Origin: JASDSY01 sp041441465
Lineage (GTDB): Bacteria; Muiribacteriota; UBA9980
Reading direction: 5' to 3'
Assembly: GCA_041441465.1 (NCBI GenBank)
Contig: JASDSY010000035.1
Location: 1-64,000 of the forward strand
DNA length: 64,000 nucleotides
Shown here piece by piece: positions 25,291-34,063 of this stretch. Positions within the stretch are counted from its first letter, which is position 1. Every line of letters starts with the position of its first letter. The notes under the pieces are model-generated. The model saw nothing but the letters and a program-made list of their open reading frames with translations, searched no databases and had not been told where the DNA came from. The position numbers and the translations under genes were made by a program.

Positions 25291-27028
25291 ATTTCTTTTT
25301 TCCGTCTTTTTCAGGCGGCATTATTACCTGAACTTCAGGCTGTTTTTCGCCGCGCGAATCATACCACTGCTGTGCAACCTGCAAAATGTTCGATACGCCC
25401 CAATAAAGAAGAACGCCGGCAGGCAGAGTATAAGTTATGAAAAACATAAAAATAGGCATAAACTTAAAAGCCGCCGCCTGCTGAGGATCGGTTTGCATCT
25501 GCGCCTGCTGGAAGTGCATAGATACGGCAATTGCAATAGGAAGTATCCAGGTAGGGTCAGCGAGCGATAAATCAGGCACCCACAGAAAGCCTTCGCCCTT
25601 AAGTTCGACAGAAGAGCGGAGCGCCGTAAAGAGCGCGAAAAGGACAGGCAGCTGCAAAAGAAGCGGCAGACATCCGCCGAAAGGATTAACGCCGTGCTCC
25701 TTATAAAGCTTCATTATTTCCTCATTCATTTTCTGGGCGTCATTCGAGTATTTAGCTTTTATGTCGTTTATATAAGGCTGTATTTTCTGCATTTCCTTCA
25801 TAGACTTGGTCTGTTTATTGGTAAGCGGCTGAAGGATAAGTTTGATGGCGACTGTAAGGAGTATTATGGCAAGGCCGTAATTTTTGCTGATGCCGTAGAA
25901 GAAAACAAGCGCCTGCATAATAAGGAGGGCGAGAAAGTTAAATTCGCATATTTCCTCGAACCCGCGCCCTATTTTTTTCAAATCGTCATATGATTTAATT
26001 CCGAAATAAATAGTGAAATTAAATGTTTTAGCTTCTGAAGCATCAAGGTCGACGCGCGGAAAATTAATGTAATAATTTGAAACGAAGCCTTTATGATCTT
26101 TAAGCGCGACACCGGCAGCTTTGATATCGGCTGAAACAGGTTTAACGTCGTCGAAAGCTATTATACCGGCATAATACGAATCGCGTATTCCGAGCCATCT
26201 GGTATCGGAAAGATTAGAAGGCTTAAATTCATGCTTATATTCGTTAGAGTTAGTAATCGATTTATAAAGCGACCCGGCCAGATCGGCGACCGCCTCGTCG
26301 TCCATGGCATTTTCGCCTATATTAGAAAGAAATTTCATTGCAAAGCCTTTTTCGCTTTTAGCGCCCAGCGCAATCGGGGAGGATGACTCATTTTTTATTT
26401 TTAAAGTCATTTTAATGAGCTGTTTTTCAGTATCAATTTCATAAACTTTGGTAACGAGGACACGGCGCTCCGGAGTATTAATATTAACCGGCACAGGCGA
26501 AGTGAACGTAATTTTTTTAATTGACGCCGAAGTATTTTCTTCACGGACCAGGTACTGTATTTGAGAATCATTGACTGTGACCTCATCGCTTCCGTCCGTA
26601 AAATTCAAATCCAGCGAAAACGGCCCGGCCAGCTCTACTGTTTTAGAATCCAACGCGGAGCGGTCGAACAGGAAATTTTCCTGGAATTTTTTTACTTTGA
26701 GGTTGAAGTTTTTAAGACTGCCGCCTGCCGTATTAAAAACCATATTAAATGATTTAGCGGCGACCGGCACATCATAAATCCCGTTCATAACAACAGGATT
26801 TGAAGATACTTTAAGTTCGACCGGAGCGGTAGCGGCAGCCGAATTTAAGCCGGTCTCGACGGTAGACTGCGCAAATGCTTTATTTATGGTTAAATTGTAA
26901 TTGCTTATATTAAAAGTAAGAAAGGAAAGAAGAGAAAATAAAAAAAATGTAAAGATAAAAAAAACAGACAATTTTAAAGTCAAGTTTAATTTTGAGTTTG
27001 AGCTTTCTAATTTTAAATTATTATTCAA
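25289..27028 (-). CDS. yidC: Membrane protein insertase YidC
   Basis: Inserts and folds inner-membrane proteins, alone or with SecYEG. The N-terminal transmembrane helix (about residues 22-44) is followed by a large extracytoplasmic domain of about 320 residues, as in diderm bacteria, then the conserved core of five helices with LQPLTNKQTKSM, GVNPFGGCLPLLLQLPVLFALFTALR and the LPAGVLLYWGVSNILQ segment. Start is taken as TTG 27028, 8 nt after AAAAAGGTGA. The frame is open to 27091, but that part has no good ribosome-binding site. The C-terminal tail is short and basic. Confidence 0.95.
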   Translation of the reverse strand: MNNNLKLESSNSKLNLTLKLSVFFIFTFFLFSLLSFLTFNISNYNLTINKAFAQSTVETGLNSAAATAPVELKVSSNPVVMNGIYDVPVAAKSFNMVFNTAGGSLKNFNLKVKKFQENFLFDRSALDSKTVELAGPFSLDLNFTDGSDEVTVNDSQIQYLVREENTSASIKKITFTSPVPVNINTPERRVLVTKVYEIDTEKQLIKMTLKIKNESSSPIALGAKSEKGFAMKFLSNIGENAMDDEAVADLAGSLYKSITNSNEYKHEFKPSNLSDTRWLGIRDSYYAGIIAFDDVKPVSADIKAAGVALKDHKGFVSNYYINFPRVDLDASEAKTFNFTIYFGIKSYDDLKKIGRGFEEICEFNFLALLIMQALVFFYGISKNYGLAIILLTVAIKLILQPLTNKQTKSMKEMQKIQPYINDIKAKYSNDAQKMNEEIMKLYKEHGVNPFGGCLPLLLQLPVLFALFTALRSSVELKGEGFLWVPDLSLADPTWILPIAIAVSMHFQQAQMQTDPQQAAAFKFMPIFMFFITYTLPAGVLLYWGVSNILQVAQQWYDSRGEKQPEVQVIMPPEKDGKKK

Positions 27029-27111
27029 AATAAATTCACCTTTTTCGATTAAAATAACGTATTGAAATAATTCCATCATCAAATGCGCCAAATTTAATTT
27101 GCAGCGTAAAT

Positions 27112-27120
27112 ATTATAACA
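27112..27120 (-). promoter_or_regulatory. Extended -10 element upstream of yidC
   Basis: TGTTATAAT on the minus strand, a TGn extended -10 with a perfect TATAAT, in the yidD-yidC gap. No good -35 is seen. It could give yidC a promoter separate from rpmH. Confidence 0.5.
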
Positions 27121-27167
27121 CAAAATTCAGCAAAATTTAACAAAAAACCGGTTTGACGAAAATAAAA

Positions 27168-27506
27168 TCAGTCAACCGGATCATAGCCGCCCTTAAAAAA
27201 CGGGCTGCACCTGAAAATCCGCCACGCACCGTAAAGCGTGCCCCAGAAAATTCCGTATTTTAGTATTGAATGTCTTGTATATTCAGAACAGGAAGGCGTA
27301 AAGCGGCAGGAAGGCATTATAACCGGAGAAATAAATTTCTGGTAGAATAAAATAGGCAGAACATATATTTGTCTGGCCTTTAGAGTTAAAGAATACAATA
27401 TTTCTTTCCGGGTATGGTCGTAGTACTCAATATTTAAGCCTGAATTTACGGCATGATTTTTTTCAAAATTCCGATTGGTCGCAGTAATTTTATCCAAATT
27501 AATCAA
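27168..27506 (-). CDS. yidD: Membrane protein insertion efficiency factor YidD
   Basis: 112 residues. The conserved YidD core spans about residues 48-112: LFYQKFISPVIMPSCRFTPS, CSEYTRHSILKYGIFWGTLYG, and the C-terminal CSPFFKGGYDPV. It is longer than usual (70-90 residues) because of a polar N-terminal extension of about 35 residues. The TTG start at 27506 overlaps the rnpA stop by 4 nt (TTGA), which supports translational coupling and this start. It stands in its normal place between rnpA and yidC. Confidence 0.92.
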   Translation of the reverse strand: MINLDKITATNRNFEKNHAVNSGLNIEYYDHTRKEILYSLTLKARQIYVLPILFYQKFISPVIMPSCRFTPSCSEYTRHSILKYGIFWGTLYGAWRIFRCSPFFKGGYDPVD

Positions 27507-27952
27507 TCCATAAGATTAAGTTTAAAAACCCGTTTGTAGAACTCGGCAAATCTTAAATAATTTTTTTTATACCCGGCCTTTAAGGCATCAGGTCTTGCCC
27601 TGACAATTACGTCCATCCCGGAAAGGCCGTAAGAAGCCAAATCCTTTTCCTTTAAAAGAACAAAATCAGCCTCATTCAAGGCTGATACTTCACGTTCGCC
27701 CGGGCCGGAATGTTGCAATTGAAGCGTTTTAAAAAGTTTTTTACTTAAATCGCAATTTATATTGCGAAACCAGCGTTTAACTTTATTTCTTTTACATGCT
27801 TTTCCGATAGCTTTTTTCGATATCGAATAGCCGTAACGCATAACACCAAGCTGATTTGGCAGCCAATAAAAAATAAGACCGGCCAAATCAAACTTAGCGC
27901 CATTTTCATAAACATTCTCGAAATCGGTTTGTTTTTTTAAAGTAAATCTCAA
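27503..27952 (-). CDS. rnpA: Ribonuclease P protein component
   Basis: The protein subunit that helps the RNase P RNA bind pre-tRNA. 149 residues, somewhat long for the family (about 110-130). RnpA features: LKKQTDFENVYENGAKF at the start, then YGYSISKKAIGKACKRNKVKRWFRN, the RNR-like basic signature, here KRNKVKR. An insertion of about 30 residues (about 85-115) precedes the C-terminal ADFVLLKEKDLASYG and DVIVRARPDAL. It starts at TTG 27952, 28 nt after rpmH. Confidence 0.92.
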   Translation of the reverse strand: MRFTLKKQTDFENVYENGAKFDLAGLIFYWLPNQLGVMRYGYSISKKAIGKACKRNKVKRWFRNINCDLSKKLFKTLQLQHSGPGEREVSALNEADFVLLKEKDLASYGLSGMDVIVRARPDALKAGYKKNYLRFAEFYKRVFKLNLMD

Positions 27953-27980
27953 TTAAAACACTGTCAACTTGGCTTTAAGA

Positions 27981-28115
27981 TTATGCACTTAAGCGTTTTC
28001 TGCCTTTAGCGCGGCGGTTCTGGAGAACGCGGCGGCCGCCTTTTGTGCTCATTCTTTTTAAGAAACCATGTGTTCTTTTTCTGCGAAGTTTTTTTGGTTG
28101 AAAAGTACGTTTCAT
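27981..28115 (-). CDS. rpmH: 50S ribosomal protein L34
   Basis: A 44-residue very basic protein beginning MKRTFQPKKLRRKRTHGFL and ending AKGRKRLSA, a near-canonical L34. AGGAGG stands 7 nt before the ATG, and a TTGACA promoter lies upstream. It is the first gene of the rpmH-rnpA-yidD block. In most bacteria dnaA and oriC are on its other side; here a DUF2953-type gene pair occupies that place. Confidence 0.97.
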   Translation of the reverse strand: MKRTFQPKKLRRKRTHGFLKRMSTKGGRRVLQNRRAKGRKRLSA

Positions 28116-28153
28116 TTTATTTCCTCCTGATTTTTTATAAAATTAATCATTAA

Positions 28154-28183
28154 ATTTTATCACAATTTTGTGCTTTTTGTCAA
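28154..28183 (-). promoter_or_regulatory. rpmH promoter
   Basis: On the minus strand TTGACA (28178-28183) and TAAAAT (28154-28159), 18 bp apart. The -10 is preceded by TG one base upstream. The promoter is about 40 bp before the rpmH start. Confidence 0.78.
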
Positions 28184-28190
28184 GATATTT

Positions 28191-28604
28191 TTATTTTTTT
28201 GTTAAAGAGTTTTTTATCAAACTCCACAATGTATTCCTGAGATTTTTGCGCCATAGCGCTTCATAACCAAACATCATCATATTTTTTATAAACTTATATA
28301 TATGAAACCTGACCTTGAAATCCATCTCACCATATAAGTAATTTTCGGTCGATTTATAATCCGGCTTTAATTTTACGGCAACTTTTTTATTCCTGAAAAA
28401 ACCTTTGACCGCTTCCGCGACGCCATAGGCAAAGCCTACCGATTCAGGTTTTTCCATGCCGATATTAGCGTTAATGTCAAGTTTTTTAAAAGAGAACGAA
28501 GCGAGCGTGCGCATCATAAGGCGCCATAATAATATCGCGACATCGGCCGCGGTGCCTTTATAGCGCATAAAAAGTCTGAAATATCTATATAATTTCTTCA
28601 TCAT
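28191..28604 (-). CDS. DUF2953-like protein, C-terminal part
   Basis: 137 residues from MMKKLYRYF. It contains WRLMMRTLASFSFKKLDINANIG, a Ser/Gly turn, VGFAYGVAEAVKGFF, then VAVKLKPDY and a C-terminal helix: the pattern of the C-terminal half of DUF2953 proteins. The N-terminal half is the preceding gene in another frame. The two overlap by 20 nt and this one has AAGGAT 9 nt before its ATGATG, so both may be translated separately. Equally, a single frameshift could have split one gene. DUF2953 proteins have no established biochemical function. Confidence 0.6.
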   Translation of the reverse strand: MMKKLYRYFRLFMRYKGTAADVAILLWRLMMRTLASFSFKKLDINANIGMEKPESVGFAYGVAEAVKGFFRNKKVAVKLKPDYKSTENYLYGEMDFKVRFHIYKFIKNMMMFGYEALWRKNLRNTLWSLIKNSLTKK

Positions 28605-28881
28605 AAAAAATATCCTTTTTACCGAACACACGCCAGCCGAAAAGCACAACGCCGACCTCATAATAACCGGCAACATCAACCGCGGCAAAGACATTTATAG
28701 CCGAAAACAACCATTTTACCGACATAAGCAAAGTTTCCGAATCATCGTCAATATTTTGCAGCCGGCATCTGAACTCGACCGGAATCAATATCAAAATAAC
28801 CGCAGTTATTAACACCAAAACTGAAGTCCAGAATAAAATCTTCAAAGCAAGGAAAAATATGAAGCTAAAAAAACTAATCAT
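28585..28881 (-). CDS. DUF2953-like protein, N-terminal membrane part
   Basis: 98 residues. The first 35 are a hydrophobic segment (FFLALKILFWTSVLVLITAV), followed by a beta-rich stretch (PVEFRCRLQNIDDDSETLL, then SVKWLFSAINVFAAVDVAG) that resembles the beginning of DUF2953 proteins. The frame ends at 28585 just inside the next gene. A TTGACA-18-TAAAAT promoter lies about 60 bp upstream. See the partner gene for the question of a split. Confidence 0.55.
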   Translation of the reverse strand: MISFFSFIFFLALKILFWTSVLVLITAVILILIPVEFRCRLQNIDDDSETLLMSVKWLFSAINVFAAVDVAGYYEVGVVLFGWRVFGKKDIFYDEEII

Positions 28882-28935
28882 TATCGTTTCGCCGTAACTT
28901 AATATTTTATCGAAATTAAAATATAAATTTAAAGG

Positions 28936-28965
28936 ATTTTATCATATATAACATGCCGTTGTCAA
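28936..28965 (-). promoter_or_regulatory. Promoter of the DUF2953-like pair
   Basis: On the minus strand TTGACA (28960-28965) and TAAAAT (28936-28941), 18 bp apart, the same layout as the rpmH promoter. Confidence 0.72.
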
Positions 28966-28990
28966 TAAAATACTGCCGTCTCAAAATTAA

Positions 28991-29029
28991 TAAAAAATTC
29001 CGAAGAAACGCGATCTACGGAATTTTTTA
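28991..29029. terminator. Bidirectional terminator
   Basis: A 12-bp stem, TAAAAAATTCCG/CGGAATTTTTTA, with U-rich 3' arms in both readings, located after the fibronectin-III gene on the minus strand. Confidence 0.82.
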
Positions 29030-29066
29030 TTATCATTATTGAATAATTATATTATTCGATATTATT

Positions 29067-29948
29067 TTATTTTTCAAACGTAGAATCAAAGGCGGAGGCG
29101 ATTCTTGACTTTGCCGATTCGCCGTTTTTGTTGAAGGCGGCTATATAATAAAAATACTGAAGGGAGCGGTCAACGTTTTTATCTTCAAAAGTCGTGCCAT
29201 CAGTTTCGGCAATTTTCTGAAAATTACCCGCCTGATCTTCCGCGGCCCTATAGATTCTATAGCCGTCAGCGTCTTTTGACGATTTCCATACTATCGAAAT
29301 AGCGTTATCTATGTATTTAGCGACAACCTTTGTCGGCGGCGCCGGGGCCGTCTTAACCATAGAATATTGAATTACTTTCCCTTTGACCGGATCGGCAGTT
29401 TTAACCGTTTCAACAGCTTTGACAGGTTCGGCGGCGGAGCGGTTTATAATTATAACGGGAGGCGCGCTGTCGACGGTCGATTTAACGGCGATAATTTTTG
29501 ACATTTTGCCGCCGGTGCCGTCTTTATAGGCATTTTCCACAGCGTAATAGTAAGTGACTCCAGCTTTCACGTCATTATCAAAAAAAGACGTAACCTCGCC
29601 GCTTACAAACTGGATCATTTCATAAGTGCGGCCGCCGTTATCCGAACGCAGCACATAGTAGCCGTAATCGTTGCCGTTGACTTTTTTCCAGCTCAATTCC
29701 ATACCGGCCGGTCTTGGAGTAACATAAAAATTATCAGGCGCCGAAGGTTCTGTATAAACTGGAATTACTACAGTCCTGACATGATTACGCGACGGCCAGT
29801 GCGGTTCATAATGATGTTTTGGCGGCGGCGGCGGATAATGCTTGCCCCCGGTAAAGATCACTTTGACTTCCGCTGAAGCTGAGGGTGCGGCCGCCATTGC
29901 CATAATACAGGCGCCTAATAAAGATCCGGCAATAAATTTTAAATTCAA
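29067..29948 (-). CDS. Secreted protein with two fibronectin type III domains
   Basis: 293 residues. The signal peptide (residues 1-26, ending PSASA) is followed by a Pro/His-rich stretch (YPPPPPKHHYEPHWP) and two FN3 domains. The first (about 65-155) has APDNFYVTPRPAGMELSWKK and GYYVLRSDNGG; the second (about 205-290) has PPTKVVAKYIDNAISIVWK, DGYRIYRAAED and FYYIAAFNKNGES. The start is TTG 29948, 6 nt after GAGGTG; an in-frame GTG lies inside that ribosome-binding site. A surface or extracellular binding role is likely; no catalytic domain is present. Confidence 0.85.
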   Translation of the reverse strand: MNLKFIAGSLLGACIMAMAAAPSASAEVKVIFTGGKHYPPPPPKHHYEPHWPSRNHVRTVVIPVYTEPSAPDNFYVTPRPAGMELSWKKVNGNDYGYYVLRSDNGGRTYEMIQFVSGEVTSFFDNDVKAGVTYYYAVENAYKDGTGGKMSKIIAVKSTVDSAPPVIIINRSAAEPVKAVETVKTADPVKGKVIQYSMVKTAPAPPTKVVAKYIDNAISIVWKSSKDADGYRIYRAAEDQAGNFQKIAETDGTTFEDKNVDRSLQYFYYIAAFNKNGESAKSRIASAFDSTFEK

Positions 29949-30494
29949 GTGAATCACCTCGTAACATTAATTATTTTATAGACCTTATCACACTTTACAT
30001 ACGAATATTAACAATTATCAATAAAAACTAAATTGCATATCGACAAATTATTCGCATGAATAATAGTGAAAGCCATATCATAAAATTCTTTAAAACACAT
30101 CAAAATAAATATTTAATAAATAATTGCAATTGCCTGACGCAAAAAATAAATTCTTTCTTTGGCAATTATAAAAAAAGAATTTTTTTATTTTTTATTTTAG
30201 CTTCTGACAATTAATTCAGAAACTGATATCAGCAAACAAAAATTCCCTTTTTTATTAATATACAAATTTTTTATTAAAAATACGCTTTCTTTGTGTTAAA
30301 AATTTATTTTTTTGTGTTAAATTAAAAAAAGATGCCATCAAAAATCACATTACTTTATCATTAATACGGCAGCTTTTTCAGCGTTAATCAAGATATTTTA
30401 TTATTTAACGAAAGAAATCTAGAAATAAAGCCCGACTCCAAATTTGGATTTTCCAAAAATTAAACAAATTAAGCCTAAAATAATCGTAAATTCC
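29949..30494. other. AT-rich divergent intergenic region
   Basis: About 550 bp between the minus-strand FN3 gene and the plus-strand TPR gene. It is very AT-rich with long A and T tracts, and no coding frame or RNA gene was recognised. Two copies of TTTGTGTTAAA stand at about 30290-30320, 23 bp apart. Confidence 0.45.
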
Positions 30495-30523
30495 TTGTAA
30501 TGCGCCTATTTTTTTGGTATAAA
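30495..30523 (+). promoter_or_regulatory. Promoter of the TPR membrane protein
   Basis: TTGTAA (30495-30500), a 17-bp spacer and TATAAA (30518-30523). GGAG and the ATG at 30546 follow. Confidence 0.6.
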
Positions 30524-30545
30524 TATAAGTGGAGATGATGAAATT

Positions 30546-33221
30546 ATGCAATTTAAGTTAAGGCTTGCCGGAATCTTCAACTTAATAATTTTAATAGCCA
30601 TAATTTATGCGACACTCTGGTTTTTTATGGCCTGGAGCAGTTCATTTTTTAATTTAAGCACGGCGCAGCAGGCAGAAATTAATCTGGAAATAAACGGCGA
30701 TTTTTTTTCGGCGGCCGTCAAAAAATACAATCTGGAAAATCAATCTGAAATAAATAAAATAGCAAAACTTTTCTTAACATTAAAAAACGAATACACACAG
30801 CCGGACAAATCTTTAACCAGCCCGGCAATCATATCAGACAGCTTTTTTTATTCAGGAAAAAATAATTTTAATAAAGAGCAAAACTTCTTATTAGTTGAAT
30901 TATCTAAAGAAATTACAAAAGGCGGATCGTTATACAACATAATAGGCGAAAGGGCCGCGGTATACCTAACCAGGCCGGAAATCACTCCTGCCAATATCGC
31001 CAGGAGCGTTTATCTAATCAAAAAAAACGGCGAATGGAAAATTGACGGCGAATTTACGGCCGCAACCACTTTATTATCAGGCAAAAGCGACGCATATGAA
31101 AATATGGCCGCAACCGCCGTCGAAATTGAAACAAACTGGTTTTTAAGCCAATATGAACAATTCGGCAATATAATTAAGCAATTCAAGGAACCTTATTTAT
31201 TGACGGCAAACGAACCTTACGCCGCCGAAATAATAAAAAAAGCGGCGCACACTGAAGCCAATCCCGCGTTATTGTATTACGCAGCCTTATGCTTCCAGAA
31301 AAGAATAAAATTTAAAAACGCTCATGAATTGATAAGCAAAGCTAATGATATAATGCCCGATAATATTTTTATCGAGTCGCTTCATTGCCAGATTATAATG
31401 TACCGCAAATTCAGCCGGCTCATAACGGCAAAGCCGGTCAAACTGCTTGAAAAGGCGCCTTATTTTACTCCGCTGCTGCTTTGCGCCGGCAGTATTTTTA
31501 ATTCAAACCTAAATTACGGATTAAGCGAAAAAATGTATAAAACAGCCCTCGTCATGCATCCGTCAATCGGCGCCTATTTCCACTCTAACTACGCTTTAAC
31601 GTGCGAAAAATTAAAAAAATATGAAACCGCGGCCTATCATTATAAAATTGCGGCGGAATCAGGCGGAAGCTACAATCATTATTTAGCCGGCAAAGCTTAC
31701 TTAGCCGCCGAAAATCACGAAAAAGCCGCGGCGGAATTCGAACGCTGCTTCGACGGCCTGCTCAGCAACCCTAAAAAAATAGAAACCGCCCAGTACCTGG
31801 CCGACCATTACCTGTCAAAAGGCGATAATGAAAAATATTATGATTATAAATTGTGCTATTATATTGCATTAGCAAATTCACCGGCCGCAATTTTCACATT
31901 TATAACACTCCTGATACTATTTTTCACGCGTAAATATTTAGTCAAAAAAGCCCTTTTGACAACTTACAGGCATATATGTAAAATATCTATGAAACCGGGG
32001 TTTCAATATAACGCATTTGATTTTTATTGCGAAAATAATAATTCCGGTCTGGCGATAACGTTATTCAGCGACTATATGGACAGGCTCAAAAAAGACAAAA
32101 GAGACGAAGAATATATAATAGCCGCCATAAAACTCGCGAACCACTATTTAAAATTATATAAAATTGACGAAGCCGCCTCGCTTTTCAAAGAGGCACTGCA
32201 CATGAATCCGGACTGCGACAGCGCCATTTTAGGGCTTGGCATGTGCGAATTCGAATTGAAGAATTATGAAATAGCGGCTGAATATTTTAAAAGCGGAATC
32301 GATATAAATCCTGAAGTATGCAATTTTTTTTATTACCTGGGGCTTTGCCAGCTCGTGCTTAATAAAAGCGACGATGGTATAAATAATATAATGAACTCAT
32401 ATAAGGTCGACAATACGTTCGAGCCGGCGCTTACCATTACGCAAAATTATCTCATATCGGCTAATAAGACCAAAGAGCTGGTTAAATTTTTCGACGATAT
32501 AATGATAATAGGCAACCTGACCGAGCAATTTTATGACAGGTACCTGAGGCTGAACATAAGTTTAATGGATGAGGGGCGTTTAAAAAAAGCGCTTGAATAC
32601 TGTGCCGTTAAAAACTTTAAAAGCGCCGACACATTTTTAAGCATAGGCTGCGCCTACCGTGAAATAGGGCAATACGAAAAATCCGAAGAAAATATAAGAA
32701 AAAGCATCGCTATATCGAGCGGACAGTCGTCCGATAACAATCCGGCGATAAGGCTTTTTTACGGCATTAAAAATTCAATATCCGTGCCGCGCGGTCAAAT
32801 TATCGCCAATCAATATCTGGAACTCGGCATAACGCAGAAAATAAGCGGCAATAACGAGGCAGCCGTCAAAAGTTTCATAAAATCGAAAAAAGCCGCACCG
32901 TCTTTTCCTTATGTTTACTATTTTTTGAAGGAATATGAAAAAAGCTGCCAGATGATGCCTGGCCAGATAAAAGACAGCGAAATGCCCTGGAACAACGCAT
33001 CGACAATTGAGGCTATATATTTGAGCCTGACCGCGGCCAGACCGAATGACAAATCCTCGGTTAATAACGAACATAAAAAAAATTATCGCAACTGGGCAAA
33101 TTTTTATCTCGAAGCCATGCCTGACGGCTTCGGAATATTTTCATACAAATACTTAAAACATATCCCGAAAGAAAAATATCTCGCCATAATAAACGACAGC
33201 GATTATCTGCCGGCGGTTTAA
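30546..33221 (+). CDS. TPR-repeat membrane protein
   Basis: 891 residues. A membrane segment at 10-32, a soluble domain with helical TPR-like repeats (about 240-435; for example YETAAYHYKIAAESGGSY and HEKAAAEFERCFDG), a second membrane segment at 444-462, and a cytoplasmic TPR array (about 515-800; DEAASLFKEALHMNPDCDSA, then YEIAAEYFKSGIDINPE, KSEENIRKSIAISS). It therefore carries TPR arrays on both sides of the membrane, with the N terminus probably inside. Function unknown; TPRs usually assemble complexes. GGAG is 11 nt before the ATG. The C-terminal about 90 residues have no repeat. Confidence 0.8.
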   Translation: MQFKLRLAGIFNLIILIAIIYATLWFFMAWSSSFFNLSTAQQAEINLEINGDFFSAAVKKYNLENQSEINKIAKLFLTLKNEYTQPDKSLTSPAIISDSFFYSGKNNFNKEQNFLLVELSKEITKGGSLYNIIGERAAVYLTRPEITPANIARSVYLIKKNGEWKIDGEFTAATTLLSGKSDAYENMAATAVEIETNWFLSQYEQFGNIIKQFKEPYLLTANEPYAAEIIKKAAHTEANPALLYYAALCFQKRIKFKNAHELISKANDIMPDNIFIESLHCQIIMYRKFSRLITAKPVKLLEKAPYFTPLLLCAGSIFNSNLNYGLSEKMYKTALVMHPSIGAYFHSNYALTCEKLKKYETAAYHYKIAAESGGSYNHYLAGKAYLAAENHEKAAAEFERCFDGLLSNPKKIETAQYLADHYLSKGDNEKYYDYKLCYYIALANSPAAIFTFITLLILFFTRKYLVKKALLTTYRHICKISMKPGFQYNAFDFYCENNNSGLAITLFSDYMDRLKKDKRDEEYIIAAIKLANHYLKLYKIDEAASLFKEALHMNPDCDSAILGLGMCEFELKNYEIAAEYFKSGIDINPEVCNFFYYLGLCQLVLNKSDDGINNIMNSYKVDNTFEPALTITQNYLISANKTKELVKFFDDIMIIGNLTEQFYDRYLRLNISLMDEGRLKKALEYCAVKNFKSADTFLSIGCAYREIGQYEKSEENIRKSIAISSGQSSDNNPAIRLFYGIKNSISVPRGQIIANQYLELGITQKISGNNEAAVKSFIKSKKAAPSFPYVYYFLKEYEKSCQMMPGQIKDSEMPWNNASTIEAIYLSLTAARPNDKSSVNNEHKKNYRNWANFYLEAMPDGFGIFSYKYLKHIPKEKYLAIINDSDYLPAV

Positions 33222-33406
33222 TAAAAAAGCGAATATTAATGGGCACTCAAAATATAACGACGAGACGCAACCGAAGTTTGTAAAAATTAAAGAATTCAAA
33301 ATCATTCATTTTATCAAATGAAGATATTGCATAAAACACTTCAAGTGACTACGAATAATTTTTTTTATTTCAAAAGTTTCTGAATTTTCTTCTTTAAATA
33401 TTTCTT

Positions 33407-34063
33407 CTATTGAAATTTTACAAAATATTTTTTTAATAAATAAAATATCGCATACGCTACATTTAATAAAAATATTACCAATACGCAATTTAAACTAAAC
33501 TCAATCACAATTCGCCCTTTAGGCTCAGTTGAATATGCTATCCAGCATCCCAAAAGACATGCCGCATAGTTTAAAAAATTATTAATTTTTATATTAAAAA
33601 GCTTTTGAATTATATTAAAAGTAATCCCTAAAAATAACCCTATAATAAATATATTTATTTCAATTATTTTTGAATACAATAAAAAATTTTTTTCAGTAAA
33701 ACATACATTAATAGTATCGCTTAATAATCTTGTTAACCAATAAAATACTATACCATAAGCTATCATATTGATATATGAGAAAAAAACTTTTTTCAGCTGG
33801 GCGGCAATAGTGTCATTTAAACTATATGTTTCATACATATATTCTCGAAACATAATGTTCAATTTATATTTCTTTATGTAATATGAAATTACCGCAATTA
33901 TTATAAATCCAAGAATTATGCTTACTGCAAAAATTATAAAATATTGCAAATAATTCAATAAATCTTTTTGTTTATATCCTTCGTATATAAAATCAACTAT
34001 CCATTGGAAAGTTACATCATAAAATAATAAGCCATAATATATACTTTTTACTACTTCAATCAT
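33407..34063 (-). CDS. Multi-TM membrane protein, third gene of the CHAT operon
   Basis: 218 residues with about five hydrophobic helices (around residues 40-62, 92-112, 130-152, 163-178 and 186-207) and a basic C terminus. No family was recognised and there are no obvious catalytic residues. Its ATG overlaps the stop of the helical-repeat gene by 4 nt (ATGA), so it is translationally coupled to it. Position and AT-rich composition tie it to the CHAT protease-like gene. It might anchor the secreted partners or be their effector or target; nothing in the sequence decides between these. Confidence 0.7.
   Translation of the reverse strand: MIEVVKSIYYGLLFYDVTFQWIVDFIYEGYKQKDLLNYLQYFIIFAVSIILGFIIIAVISYYIKKYKLNIMFREYMYETYSLNDTIAAQLKKVFFSYINMIAYGIVFYWLTRLLSDTINVCFTEKNFLLYSKIIEINIFIIGLFLGITFNIIQKLFNIKINNFLNYAACLLGCWIAYSTEPKGRIVIEFSLNCVLVIFLLNVAYAIFYLLKKYFVKFQ

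Noticed and set aside
28116..28190. oriC between rpmH and its neighbour
   Set aside because: No DnaA-box cluster and no dnaA gene were found; only the rpmH promoter is visible.
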